This document shows positions 1 to 6,964 of a stretch of 13,444 bases of DNA, piece after piece. The position numbers were made by a program, and so were the translations under genes. This DNA comes from Putridiphycobacter sp045110285 (GTDB taxonomy: Bacteria; Bacteroidota; Bacteroidia; Flavobacteriales_D; Crocinitomicaceae). The stretch lies in NCBI GenBank assembly GCA_045110285.1, contig JBGCGA010000112.1, forward strand, positions 1 to 13,444, in the 5' to 3' direction. Below the pieces are notes generated by a model. The model worked only from the letters and a program-made list of their open reading frames with translations, was not told where the DNA came from and made no database searches. Each line of letters begins with the position of its first letter. Within the stretch, counting starts at the first letter, position 1.

Positions 1-770
1 CCCCATGCAATTCCAAAACGTGCAGAATCTAGACAACCTAGTGGTGCACCTAATCCGCTTTTATTTGGTAAAAGATTTTCTTTGGGAACTTTTACATTAT
101 CAAAAATAAGCTCTCCAGTAATGGAAGCTCTTAATGAATGCTTTCCGTGCATTTCTGGAGCCGAAAACCCTTCCATTCCTTTTTCAAGAATAAGACCATG
201 AATTCTTCCCTCTTCATTTTTCGCCCATATCACAGCAACATCTGCCAAGGGTGCATTTGAAATCCACATTTTTGCTCCATTTAAAAGATAATGATCTCCC
301 ATATCCTTGAAATTAGTGGTCATACCTCCTGGATTTGAACCGTGGTCAGGCTCTGTTAATCCGAAGCACCCTAAAAACTCTCCTGATGCCAATTTAGGTA
401 GGTACTTTTTACGTTGGTCCTCATTTCCGTATGCATATATTGGATACATAACTAACGAACTTTGAACAGAAGACGTTGATCTTAAACCTGAATCACATCT
501 TTCTAATTCCTGCATTATAATGCCATAGGAAATTTGATCTAATCCTGGTCCGCCATACTCCGCAGGGATATATGGGCCAAACGCTCCAATTTCTCCTAAC
601 TCTTTGACTAGGTGCTCAGGAAATGCAGCACGCTCATAATAATCTTCAATTATTGGAGAAACATTCTGCTTTACCCAACCGCGAACAGTTTCTCGTATTA
701 GCTTATGTTCGGTAGTTAGTAAGTCATCAATATTATAATAATCTGGATGTGTATATAAGTCGGTTGCCAT
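1..770 (-). CDS. Acyl-CoA dehydrogenase, glutaryl-CoA dehydrogenase type (3' part missing)
   Basis: A flavoprotein expected to oxidise glutaryl-CoA (with decarboxylation to crotonyl-CoA) in lysine/tryptophan breakdown in the cytoplasm. About 256 N-terminal residues are visible from an ATG at 770; the C-terminal third, with the catalytic Glu, lies beyond the left edge. Seen: an N-terminal helical domain with the run GAFGPYIPAEYGGPG (about 62-76), the acyl-CoA dehydrogenase signature CFGLTEPDHGSNPGGM (135-150), LNGAKMWISNA (163-173), and CLDSARFGIAW just before the edge. That last segment resembles the glutaryl-CoA dehydrogenase stretch (LGCLNNARYGIAWG) more than generic acyl-CoA dehydrogenases. 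The gene diverges from the DUF4271 gene across 93 bp, and a TACATTTG box lies 16 bp upstream of the start codon. Family assignment is firm. Substrate is inferred from the signature and could be another acyl-CoA. Confidence 0.87.
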   Translation of the reverse strand, partial: MATDLYTHPDYYNIDDLLTTEHKLIRETVRGWVKQNVSPIIEDYYERAAFPEHLVKELGEIGAFGPYIPAEYGGPGLDQISYGIIMQELERCDSGLRSTSSVQSSLVMYPIYAYGNEDQRKKYLPKLASGEFLGCFGLTEPDHGSNPGGMTTNFKDMGDHYLLNGAKMWISNAPLADVAVIWAKNEEGRIHGLILEKGMEGFSAPEMHGKHSLRASITGELIFDNVKVPKENLLPNKSGLGAPLGCLDSARFGIAW

Positions 771-786
771 AATGCAGTTTTTTATG

Positions 787-794
787 CAAATGTA
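787..794 (-). promoter_or_regulatory. Candidate Bacteroidota -7 promoter box for the acyl-CoA dehydrogenase gene
   Basis: The minus strand reads TACATTTG, an exact match to the Bacteroidota housekeeping -7 motif TAnnTTTG. It would give a transcript start about 12 bases before the ATG at 770. I do not see a convincing TTTG at the -33 position, so the call rests on one box and its placement. Confidence 0.45.
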
Positions 795-851
795 TCTATT
801 TTTTTCTTTTTTTAGAACAGCAGTTAACAATAGTTAGCTATAAAAAAATAG

Positions 852-859
852 TACTTTTG
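852..859 (+). promoter_or_regulatory. Candidate -7 promoter box for DUF4271/hemD, implying a leaderless start
   Basis: TACTTTTG matches TAnnTTTG exactly and ends only 4 bases before the ATG at 864. With the usual spacing of a few bases from box to transcript start, the mRNA would begin at or within a few bases of the start codon. No clear -33 TTTG is visible. The spacer upstream is A-rich. Confidence 0.45.
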
Positions 860-863
860 CAGT

Positions 864-1514
864 ATGAATCCAACTGATTTCGACATTGGTGTTTTGACAG
901 AACTAACAAGTTCACCTCATCCCATTTTTTGGGTGCTTGTCTTGCTAGGAACGGGTTCAATTATTTTAGCCCGAATAATAAAAAGCTCTTACATTAACGG
1001 TCTTTTTCAATACACAAAAAACTACAATCAGCAATTGTTTTCTTTAAATAGCTTATCAACACCATTTCTGATTTTTAATTACCTCATTGCCCTGTCACTG
1101 TCAATTTACCTATTTATTGATTCCAAGGAACAAAACCTAGCGGAGGAGACCGTAATTTATGTTTTCATAACGATTTTAACGTACTATATTTTAAAAATCG
1201 GAATTCAATACTTTTTGGCTAACTGGTTTCAGAGAAAAGAACTTTTTGCTGTTAAGAACGCATTCAGGTCTTACCAAATCGTTGGACTAATCATACTCCC
1301 AATATGCACTTTATCAATTTACCAAACATCCGGAACTAAGCTTTATATCTCATACTTTATCTTTTCAATAGTCATATTATCACTTCTTTTTGTGTGGTAC
1401 TTTTCACTGAAAGACTCTATCCAATATAAAATTTCATTATTCTATATCTTTTTGTATCTTTGCACCCTTGAAATCTTGCCACTATTATTGATAGCCGAGT
1501 ATGTGCTAAATTAA
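864..1514 (+). CDS. DUF4271 family integral membrane protein
   Basis: A 216-residue polytopic membrane protein of unknown function. Hydrophobic segments sit at about 20-38, 67-85, 97-117, 136-154, 161-181 and 188-212, giving roughly six membrane passes. The C-terminus LYLCTLEILPLLLIAEYV is typical of the Bacteroidota family DUF4271. From family knowledge, this gene is commonly found directly before uroporphyrinogen-III synthase in Flavobacteriia, as it is here (31-bp gap to hemD), so a role linked to haem synthesis or its membrane steps is possible but unproven. Length matches the family. The start is the first ATG after a promoter-like box and has no ribosome-binding sequence, as is usual in this phylum. 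Confidence 0.85.
   Translation: MNPTDFDIGVLTELTSSPHPIFWVLVLLGTGSIILARIIKSSYINGLFQYTKNYNQQLFSLNSLSTPFLIFNYLIALSLSIYLFIDSKEQNLAEETVIYVFITILTYYILKIGIQYFLANWFQRKELFAVKNAFRSYQIVGLIILPICTLSIYQTSGTKLYISYFIFSIVILSLLFVWYFSLKDSIQYKISLFYIFLYLCTLEILPLLLIAEYVLN
1455..1462 (+). promoter_or_regulatory. Candidate internal -7 promoter box ahead of hemD
   Basis: TATCTTTG followed by CA matches TAnnTTTG and lies inside the 3' end of the DUF4271 gene. A transcript from here would have a leader of about 80 bases before the hemD ATG at 1546. It would let hemD be expressed apart from DUF4271. No clear -33 element is visible, and the motif also encodes protein, so a chance match is quite possible. Confidence 0.3.
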
Positions 1515-1545
1515 TGGTCAAGTTTTTTGTAAATAATAATTCGAT

Positions 1546-2289
1546 ATGAGCGTTAAAACTATATTAGTTTCACAACCTAAACCTTCTAGCGAAAAATCGC
1601 CGTACTTTGATTTAGCACAAAAGTATAAATTAAAGATTGATTTTGTTCCTTTCATCAATGTAGTTGGCGTGACAGCTAGAGAATTTAGAGCACAGAAAAT
1701 TGATCTAGGACTCCATTCGGCAGTTATTTTAACAAGTAAAACTTCAGTTGACAACTTTTTTAGAATTGCAGAAGAAACACGATATAAAGTACCAGAATCA
1801 ATGAAGTACTTTTGTATTTCAGAAGCTATTGCTTACTATTTGCAAAAATATGTAGTTTACAGAAAGCGAAAAATATTTTTTGGGAAACAGAATATTAATG
1901 ATTTAGTCGATATTTTGAAAAAGCATAAAGACGAGCGATATTTACTTCCATGTTCTGACATTTTAAGACAAAATATACCGGACACTTTAGTAGCAAACAA
2001 TGTGAATTATACAAAGGCCGTTTTGTACAGAACTGTTGCCGCAGATTTATCAGATTTAGAAGATGTAAAATATGATCTATTAGTTTTTTTCAGTCCATCA
2101 GGAATAGAATCACTGCTAAAGAATTTCCCAGATTTTAAACAAAACAAAACTATGATTGCTGCCTTTGGTCCTACTACAGCAAATGCCGTTAAAAAGAATA
2201 ACTTAAGATTAGACATTCATGCACCACAACCTAAAAACCCGAGCATGACAATGGCAATTGAGTCATATATAAAAGGTGCAAAAAAATAG
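1546..2289 (+). CDS. hemD: Uroporphyrinogen-III synthase
   Basis: Cyclises hydroxymethylbilane to uroporphyrinogen III with inversion of ring D, the branch-point step to haem, sirohaem and cobalamin; cytoplasmic. The 247 residues match the usual family length. HemD proteins have low sequence identity, but the family landmarks are visible: ILTSKTSVDNFF (61-72), YLLPCSDILR (132-141), VLYRTV (159-164), FFSPSGIESL (181-190) and AAFGPTTANAVK (205-216), which is the conserved region near the active-site cleft between the two domains. The gene follows DUF4271 by 31 bp, probably in one operon, and is closed by the hairpin at 2317-2341. No other tetrapyrrole gene is in the window. Confidence 0.93.
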   Translation: MSVKTILVSQPKPSSEKSPYFDLAQKYKLKIDFVPFINVVGVTAREFRAQKIDLGLHSAVILTSKTSVDNFFRIAEETRYKVPESMKYFCISEAIAYYLQKYVVYRKRKIFFGKQNINDLVDILKKHKDERYLLPCSDILRQNIPDTLVANNVNYTKAVLYRTVAADLSDLEDVKYDLLVFFSPSGIESLLKNFPDFKQNKTMIAAFGPTTANAVKKNNLRLDIHAPQPKNPSMTMAIESYIKGAKK

Positions 2290-2316
2290 AGCGAATAAAA
2301 TTTCACTAATTACAGC

Positions 2317-2341
2317 AAAAGCACTATTTAGTAGTGCTTTT
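2317..2341. terminator. Bidirectional rho-independent terminator between hemD and the exosortase operon
   Basis: A perfect 10-bp inverted repeat: AAAAGCACTA (2317-2326) pairs with TAGTGCTTTT (2332-2341) around a 5-base loop. The T-run continues to 2343 on the plus strand, and the matching A-run gives a T-tract on the minus strand, so it can stop transcription from both sides. The TAG stop codon of the leftward membrane-protein gene (2324-2326) lies inside the left arm of the stem. Confidence 0.88.
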
Positions 2342-2806
2342 TTCTTGTGGGAAATATCGGAGAAATAAAAATGCTACCATGGCTGGCAAAAATGTATGAG
2401 TAAGCCCTGTTAGTGTTCTTACAATATGATACATTGATTTGCTTAGCCCAAATAAGTAACCGACAACATACAGTATCCCTGCAATAGCAAACAGACCCAT
2501 ATAAATGTAAGATATAACATTAACTTTCTGGCCTTTTTCAATAAAATATAACTTTAATACAGCATATGAAACTAACCAAAAAAATAGGAAAAAAATAATA
2601 GTTAAAAACCATTTTAAAGTCATTATTTGCGGTATGGACCATTGCTCCAAAAAATGAAAACTGTCCGGAGAAACATTAGGGAATCCTTTTGTTAAATGAT
2701 AAAGGACGTGGTTAACATTTAACATAAAAAAATCGCGAATAAAACCTGCTGCTAATAAAACGACAAATGCAAAAGAAAACAAGATTTTACGACTAATCTT
2801 GCTCAT
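2324..2806 (-). CDS. Exosortase-associated polytopic membrane protein
   Basis: A 160-residue inner-membrane protein with about four hydrophobic segments (roughly 8-23, 63-86, 97-119 and 132-150). The termini are charged (MSKISRKILF, FPQEKSTTK), and a polar loop at 28-60 lies between the first two segments. I recognise no catalytic motif. Its ATG at 2806 lies 14 bases inside the upstream exosortase gene, so the two are translationally coupled. Small membrane proteins encoded next to Bacteroidota exosortases form recognised 'Xrt-associated' families, and this is the natural reading here. Its role as a partner, chaperone or specificity subunit of the exosortase is inferred only from position. 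Its stop codon lies within the terminator stem. Confidence 0.72.
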   Translation of the reverse strand: MSKISRKILFSFAFVVLLAAGFIRDFFMLNVNHVLYHLTKGFPNVSPDSFHFLEQWSIPQIMTLKWFLTIIFFLFFWLVSYAVLKLYFIEKGQKVNVISYIYMGLFAIAGILYVVGYLFGLSKSMYHIVRTLTGLTHTFLPAMVAFLFLRYFPQEKSTTK

Positions 2807-3332
2807 CTTTCAATTTTTCACCGTATTGCTTTATCCAAACTATCCAAAGGCCAAACAAAACTAGGTAAACAAAAGCTGTAAAAGTATATAAGTGATTAAA
2901 GTCAAGCCATTCTGGGTGCGTATCAGAAATAATAAACAAGGCAATCACTCGAATGACATTTGCTAGATGTACAATTGCTATTCCTAAAGGAATATACCAT
3001 AGCTTAGATTTCCAATTTCCTGGAAATGCAATCAAGAATATACTAAAAATTGAAAACAACTTAAATCCGTTGCAATTATCCCCCACCCATACGCCAGCGT
3101 TTTTATAATCTGACTCCTTTAAGAGAAGTACATGGGATGTGTCAATATCAATATATGAAGTGACACCAAAAACATTTAAAATAGAGTTTGCTATAGATAC
3201 AATATTATAATTTAAAGCATAGTCCGCATTTGTATACACTTTAATACAAAATTGATATACCAAAAGCCATACTATGTAAAGCGTAACTGCTAATAGTATA
3301 AATCGAAAAGCTTTTGACTCAATCTTAAACAT
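2793..3332 (-). CDS. Exosortase/archaeosortase family transpeptidase-like membrane protease
   Basis: A membrane-embedded cysteine protease/transpeptidase expected to cut C-terminal sorting signals at the cytoplasmic membrane. From the ATG at 3332 (179 residues) the family triad is complete: Cys87 in GDNCNGFKLF, Arg128 in HLANVIRVIAL and His147 in FNHLYTFTAF. Hydrophobic helices lie near 10-28, 91-105, 112-138 and 150-167. About 180 residues matches short Bacteroidota exosortases. An in-frame TTG at 3338 would add two residues, but it falls in the T-tract of the upstream hairpin, so I prefer the ATG. The gene lies downstream of a PID-CTERM protein, its likely substrate, and overlaps the next gene by 14 bases. 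Family and catalytic residues are firm. The subtype (an XrtF- or XrtX-like label) cannot be settled by eye. Confidence 0.92.
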   Translation of the reverse strand: MFKIESKAFRFILLAVTLYIVWLLVYQFCIKVYTNADYALNYNIVSIANSILNVFGVTSYIDIDTSHVLLLKESDYKNAGVWVGDNCNGFKLFSIFSIFLIAFPGNWKSKLWYIPLGIAIVHLANVIRVIALFIISDTHPEWLDFNHLYTFTAFVYLVLFGLWIVWIKQYGEKLKDEQD

Positions 3333-3344
3333 AGGCAAAAAAGA

Positions 3345-3376
3345 ATAACTTTAGCTGAATAAACAACTAAAGTTAT
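3345..3376 (-). terminator. Terminator-like hairpin (possible attenuator) between the PID-CTERM and exosortase genes
   Basis: A perfect 10-bp inverted repeat, ATAACTTTAG (3345-3354) and CTAAAGTTAT (3367-3376), with a 12-base loop. Read leftward it is followed at once by TCTTTTTTG, giving a T-tract that ends at the exosortase start. No T-tract follows it on the plus strand, so it is oriented to act on the leftward operon. The stem is A/T-rich, so partial rather than full termination seems likely. This would make the substrate message more abundant than the exosortase message. Confidence 0.6.
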
Positions 3377-3403
3377 CTTGTGTGTAATAATATCGAATAA
3401 TAT

Positions 3404-3640
3404 TTATTTTTTTCCTTTAAGGCTCTTAAAACCTAACATTGCTCCAGCAGCCAGAAGCATCCCTAAGCCTCCGTCAATTGGAATGCACTCAGGTGCCCAA
3501 CATGGTGGTGTATTTCCTGACGGCACTGCTCCGCCTGGAGGTGGTCCCGAAGGTGGCTGCCCATAAACCATTTGACTAACCCCTAAAATTACTATCGTAA
3601 TCAATAGAGTTTTTATAATTGATTTAAACATATTAATCAT
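3404..3640 (-). CDS. Small secreted Pro/Gly-rich protein with PID-CTERM sorting signal (putative exosortase substrate)
   Basis: A 78-residue preprotein built of four parts. Residues 1-27 are a Sec signal peptide with likely cleavage VYG|Q. Residues 28-53 are a Pro/Gly-rich stretch (QPPSGPPPGGAVPSG...) containing Cys47 and Cys52. PIDGG follows at 54-58. The tail is a short hydrophobic span, LGMLLAAGAMLG (59-70), with a basic end, KSLKGKK. The tripartite signature, hydrophobic helix and basic tail match exosortase-type sorting signals, and PID-CTERM is a recognised Bacteroidota version. Cleavage near PID would leave a peptide of only about 26 residues. The gene starts 6 bp after the T9SS gene ends and precedes the exosortase by 71 bp. 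Its function is unknown; a surface, matrix or glycan-linked peptide is inference. Confidence 0.85.
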   Translation of the reverse strand: MINMFKSIIKTLLITIVILGVSQMVYGQPPSGPPPGGAVPSGNTPPCWAPECIPIDGGLGMLLAAGAMLGFKSLKGKK

Positions 3641-3646
3641 TTACTT

Positions 3647-6600
3647 TTAAAGAATAATTTTTTTAGTTGCCACTATTTGGGCTCCTGATTTTACTACAAC
3701 AATAAATATGCCACTGTGACTATTTTCCATTGTTAAATACTGTTTTTCCGAAGAATTACTTAATGCGTAGCCACTAACTACTGTTTGCCCTAGAACATTT
3801 GTGATATCAACTGAAGCATTTTCAAAACCAGCAGTAGATTGAATCTCTACTGAATGTCCCAATTGCTTAATAGAAATAACGTCAGTTGACTCTATTTCAT
3901 TTCCTGATATATATGTTTTATCTGACAATACATTATTGCTTAAAATAACAGAGAATCGATCTGTAACGCCCTCAGTTGCATAAAATGTATATGCTCCTTC
4001 TTTTCTCAAATCTACCATTAGATTTAACAACTTATCAAACACATACACATTGGCATAATCCTGAATATCTTCTAAATTACTTGGTGTAATCGTATAATAG
4101 GAATCCGTTTTACAATTCATTTTAAAATCAACAACCTTCTTTTGTCCATCAGAATACAGATAGTTTTTTGCCAATTGTACTGAATCATTGATTTGAATGT
4201 ATAAGGAAGAAGCCGTTTCTAGCCCTGTTGAAAAGTAAGGAATATCCAACTCATCATAATAATCATCTGCATTATCATTAAAGGACAACGACGTCACATT
4301 ATAAAAAGTAGAATTGTCTTGACTTAATGTTAACTGTAATCCATTTTCAACTTCATAATCTCTGATAAAAGTAGCATTTGTTGAAATTTTGTCGGTTTGC
4401 TTGAAGGTTAATGAATTCGGTGAGCCTGTTACAAACACCCAAATCCCTTGTCCAATTGCTATATTTCCATCCGCTAACGACCCAATACTTGAAGTGTTAG
4501 ACGATCCATCATACCACTGGTAAGAACCAGAATTCGCGTCAAAAACGTAAAAGTAATTCCCTGTTCGAGTTCTACCTACATTTTGAAAAGACATTGGAGA
4601 AGCATATGGATTCCCAATCAGGTTCCAATCTGTTGGTGCACTTGACGTTGTAATATCAGAAAAAGTATTTAATGAACCTGTACTTTTTAACGTAGCTCCT
4701 GAAAAGCTTGTTAAATCATCACCTAAAAACAACTCAAAACCATCTAGATTTGTCAGAGGCTCAGAAGGATTAGTCACATCAATAAAATCAGTTCCCAAGT
4801 CCCCTCCTTGGAATTTTTTTGCTGAAAAATAACACCCTGTTGAATTAGGTGTAGTACCATAGGCGCAGCCATCAGGAAAACCTGTCCCACTGATTAAAAT
4901 GTCTGCATCCCATTCAGATAAATCTGCACCAATTACCGGAGAAGCTATATTTCTATTGCCTGCGATACCAGCTGAAATAAACCGTTCTACCGTCACATTT
5001 CCTGTAACTGAAGAGTTTGGATTAAATTCACCAACACGAGCAGTTGTAGTTGCACTTGAAGACAATATGGTTAACCCTGCAGCAGATACATCTAAATCGC
5101 CATTTAATGGGGTTAATTCATCATTAATCGAAATAATACCGTTTAATAGCGTAACCCCAGCAAAATTATCAATAGTTAATCTGCTTAAAGTAATATTTTG
5201 AGCATTTAAATCAATATTTTGTGCTGAAACTCCTCCCATTACAATTTCGCCATCCAGCACACTACTTACTGAACCATTTATTACTAAGTCTTCTGAAAGT
5301 GTTAACTTTCCTCCAGCAGTGAAGGTCATAACAGCTCCTGATTCAATCGTCAACCCTTTTGCACTTTCATCTCCTGGAACAATAACCAAATGTGAAGATT
5401 TGATGGTTACATCATTAAAACTCGTAGGCACACAACCACAACTCCAAGTGGTTGGAGCGTCCCATAATCCAAAAGGAATGATAGACTCAATAATGGCAGG
5501 TGAATCACCATTTAATGTGAAAAAATCACCTGCGTTCATATCAACATTTGAAAAAGTAACAGTCTGACTAATAGCGTCATAAACACCAGGAACAGAAGAA
5601 GACACAATGCTAAAGTCGGTATCTGTGTCAATTAGTAATTGGTAGCTAGTTGGGTCTGCAGAAAAATTATTAGTAGCATCAAGCTGAAAGGTGATATCAA
5701 TGCCTCCCACATCAGTAGGTTCATCCATTCTCCAAATTCTTTCGAAGCGACTTCCTGTTGCTACGTTTGTAGATAGTGCTGAGGTAGATGCTCCGTCATG
5801 ACCAATAAATAAGTATTCGCCATTGCCAGCAAAACCACCTGCTTTTTCTATTCTAACTATTCCATTTCCGATTGAATTGGTGTGCTCATTTGAGGCATCT
5901 TCTCTTCCAATCCCTATCACCCCTAATCCATAAGAAGATTCAAAGTCATACATATCGACTGTAACAGTACTGCCATATTTAGCAGCCATATAATTCTCTA
6001 GAATATTTTGCTCTGCAGTGTTCAGTGCAGCAGTGAATACAAATGATTCTGCTATGTGTCCGGTCATTCTTAAAGCGGCACCCGCATTTGCTAAATCTCT
6101 CCCGCCAAGCCTTACACCAACATGTGGAGTTGGAGAAGCTGTTGAAGCAGTAACACTCCCAACTGTTGCATAGTTGACTCTACCTGTAACAGTAGTTCCC
6201 GACTTCACATTTTCAAACACATTGAATCCTGCAGGAGAGCCAATATTTGCTCTTACTGCGCCAGTGCCTGTTGCACCGTTTCGACCAAAAGCACGAATGG
6301 TTCCGCTTAATGTCACTAATCCTAAAAAATCATCAAAATTTCCATTCCCATAATCCAAACTGAACGGTATTGTTACTCCTGAATAACTCACATCTCCATA
6401 AACATATGAATCTATAAAAGTTGCACCATCTAAGGCCGAATTCCCTGCAGTTAACATATTAGCTGTCCCATTAAAAAATAATGCCGCTCTTCCATTTATC
6501 ACATTTGTTTGAAATTCTGGTTGTCTAGTAACATCTGGCTGCATGGCGTTAATTCCTGCGGCAGAATAATCAGTTATGTCATTAACATTTGCGCCGTTCA

Positions 6601-6757
6601 CATAATTTATTCCTGCTTCCGATTCAGCATCCATCCAAAAGGCAACGGTAGCTGGCGTACCAACTCCACCTGGACCAGTCTGTGCAAAACTGCCTAACGG
6701 CAATAGCATCATACTCAGCAGTCCTGAAATTACTATTCTTGTTTTAATTTTTGTCAT
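3647..6757 (-). CDS. Large T9SS-secreted surface protein with LamG-like and DUF8202-like regions
   Basis: An exported multidomain protein of about 1036 residues. An in-frame GTG at 6760 precedes the ATG at 6757, which I prefer. Residues 1-26 are a signal peptide ending FAQ. About 37-260 looks LamG/concanavalin-like (VAFWMDAES, GRAALFFNG). About 265-420 resembles DUF8202 (YGLGVIGIGREDA, GNGEYLFIGHDG). About 428-560 is a repetitive beta-rich stretch opening with GLWDAPTTWSCGCVP. About 590-800 holds a segment often seen in Bacteroidota surface proteins (VERFISAG, DWNLIGNPYASPMSF, YFYVFDANSGSYQWY). About 963-1036 is the T9SS type A sorting domain (DITNVLGQTVVSG, SGIFIVVVKSG, KKIIL end). No catalytic motif was recognised, so an adhesin or structural role is most likely. 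It is the first gene of the leftward operon that includes the exosortase. Sorting-domain call is firm; the middle-domain names are tentative. Confidence 0.88.
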   Translation of the reverse strand: MTKIKTRIVISGLLSMMLLPLGSFAQTGPGGVGTPATVAFWMDAESEAGINYVNGANVNDITDYSAAGINAMQPDVTRQPEFQTNVINGRAALFFNGTANMLTAGNSALDGATFIDSYVYGDVSYSGVTIPFSLDYGNGNFDDFLGLVTLSGTIRAFGRNGATGTGAVRANIGSPAGFNVFENVKSGTTVTGRVNYATVGSVTASTASPTPHVGVRLGGRDLANAGAALRMTGHIAESFVFTAALNTAEQNILENYMAAKYGSTVTVDMYDFESSYGLGVIGIGREDASNEHTNSIGNGIVRIEKAGGFAGNGEYLFIGHDGASTSALSTNVATGSRFERIWRMDEPTDVGGIDITFQLDATNNFSADPTSYQLLIDTDTDFSIVSSSVPGVYDAISQTVTFSNVDMNAGDFFTLNGDSPAIIESIIPFGLWDAPTTWSCGCVPTSFNDVTIKSSHLVIVPGDESAKGLTIESGAVMTFTAGGKLTLSEDLVINGSVSSVLDGEIVMGGVSAQNIDLNAQNITLSRLTIDNFAGVTLLNGIISINDELTPLNGDLDVSAAGLTILSSSATTTARVGEFNPNSSVTGNVTVERFISAGIAGNRNIASPVIGADLSEWDADILISGTGFPDGCAYGTTPNSTGCYFSAKKFQGGDLGTDFIDVTNPSEPLTNLDGFELFLGDDLTSFSGATLKSTGSLNTFSDITTSSAPTDWNLIGNPYASPMSFQNVGRTRTGNYFYVFDANSGSYQWYDGSSNTSSIGSLADGNIAIGQGIWVFVTGSPNSLTFKQTDKISTNATFIRDYEVENGLQLTLSQDNSTFYNVTSLSFNDNADDYYDELDIPYFSTGLETASSLYIQINDSVQLAKNYLYSDGQKKVVDFKMNCKTDSYYTITPSNLEDIQDYANVYVFDKLLNLMVDLRKEGAYTFYATEGVTDRFSVILSNNVLSDKTYISGNEIESTDVISIKQLGHSVEIQSTAGFENASVDITNVLGQTVVSGYALSNSSEKQYLTMENSHSGIFIVVVKSGAQIVATKKIIL

Positions 6758-6800
6758 CACAATGGTGTTATATTAAAGCTATATTACTCAAAATATCCTA

Positions 6801-6808
6801 CAAATGTA
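6801..6808 (-). promoter_or_regulatory. Candidate -7 promoter box for the T9SS/PID-CTERM/exosortase operon
   Basis: The minus strand reads TACATTTG, an exact TAnnTTTG match, 43 bp upstream of the ATG at 6757. A T-run precedes it, and no clear -33 TTTG is visible. It lies in the divergent region shared with the glycan cluster. Confidence 0.45.
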
Positions 6809-6904
6809 ATTAAAAAAAAATTGACAGTGCACTATATTACCGCGCAATTATTAATAAATTCGTATTCATGCTGAATTAGTGAAGTGGGAAAGTATTTTTA
6901 TTAA

Positions 6905-6912
6905 TATTTTTG
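6905..6912 (+). promoter_or_regulatory. Candidate -7 promoter box for the glycan cluster
   Basis: TATTTTTG matches TAnnTTTG and lies 52 bp before the ATG at 6965. The region is T-rich, so chance matches are easier here, and there is no clear -33 box. Just downstream, TTTGCTTGCAAA (6909-6920) is a small inverted repeat around the end of the box, which could be an operator or coincidence. Confidence 0.33.
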
Positions 6913-6964
6913 CTTGCAAAGAATCAACAACCAATCATTGCCATGAGAGAATGAAGACAATAAG

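Noticed and set aside
3378..3566. Plus-strand 62-codon frame rich in Pro/Gly
   Set aside because: It is the antisense of the PID-CTERM gene; its Pro/Gly bias mirrors the Pro/Gly codons of the real gene, and it has no upstream signals.
4899..5567. Two plus-strand frames (100 and 82 codons) inside the T9SS gene
   Set aside because: They are antisense to a well-supported secreted protein and show no recognisable domain, signal peptide or promoter box.
6831..6836. TTGACA on the plus strand as a -35 promoter element
   Set aside because: It is the sigma-70 type motif of other phyla and has no suitable partner at the right distance.
6942..6953. Three-codon mini-ORF (ATG AGA GAA TGA) just upstream of the methyltransferase-like gene
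   Set aside because: Too short to distinguish from chance in an A-rich leader; there is no attenuator-like structure around it.
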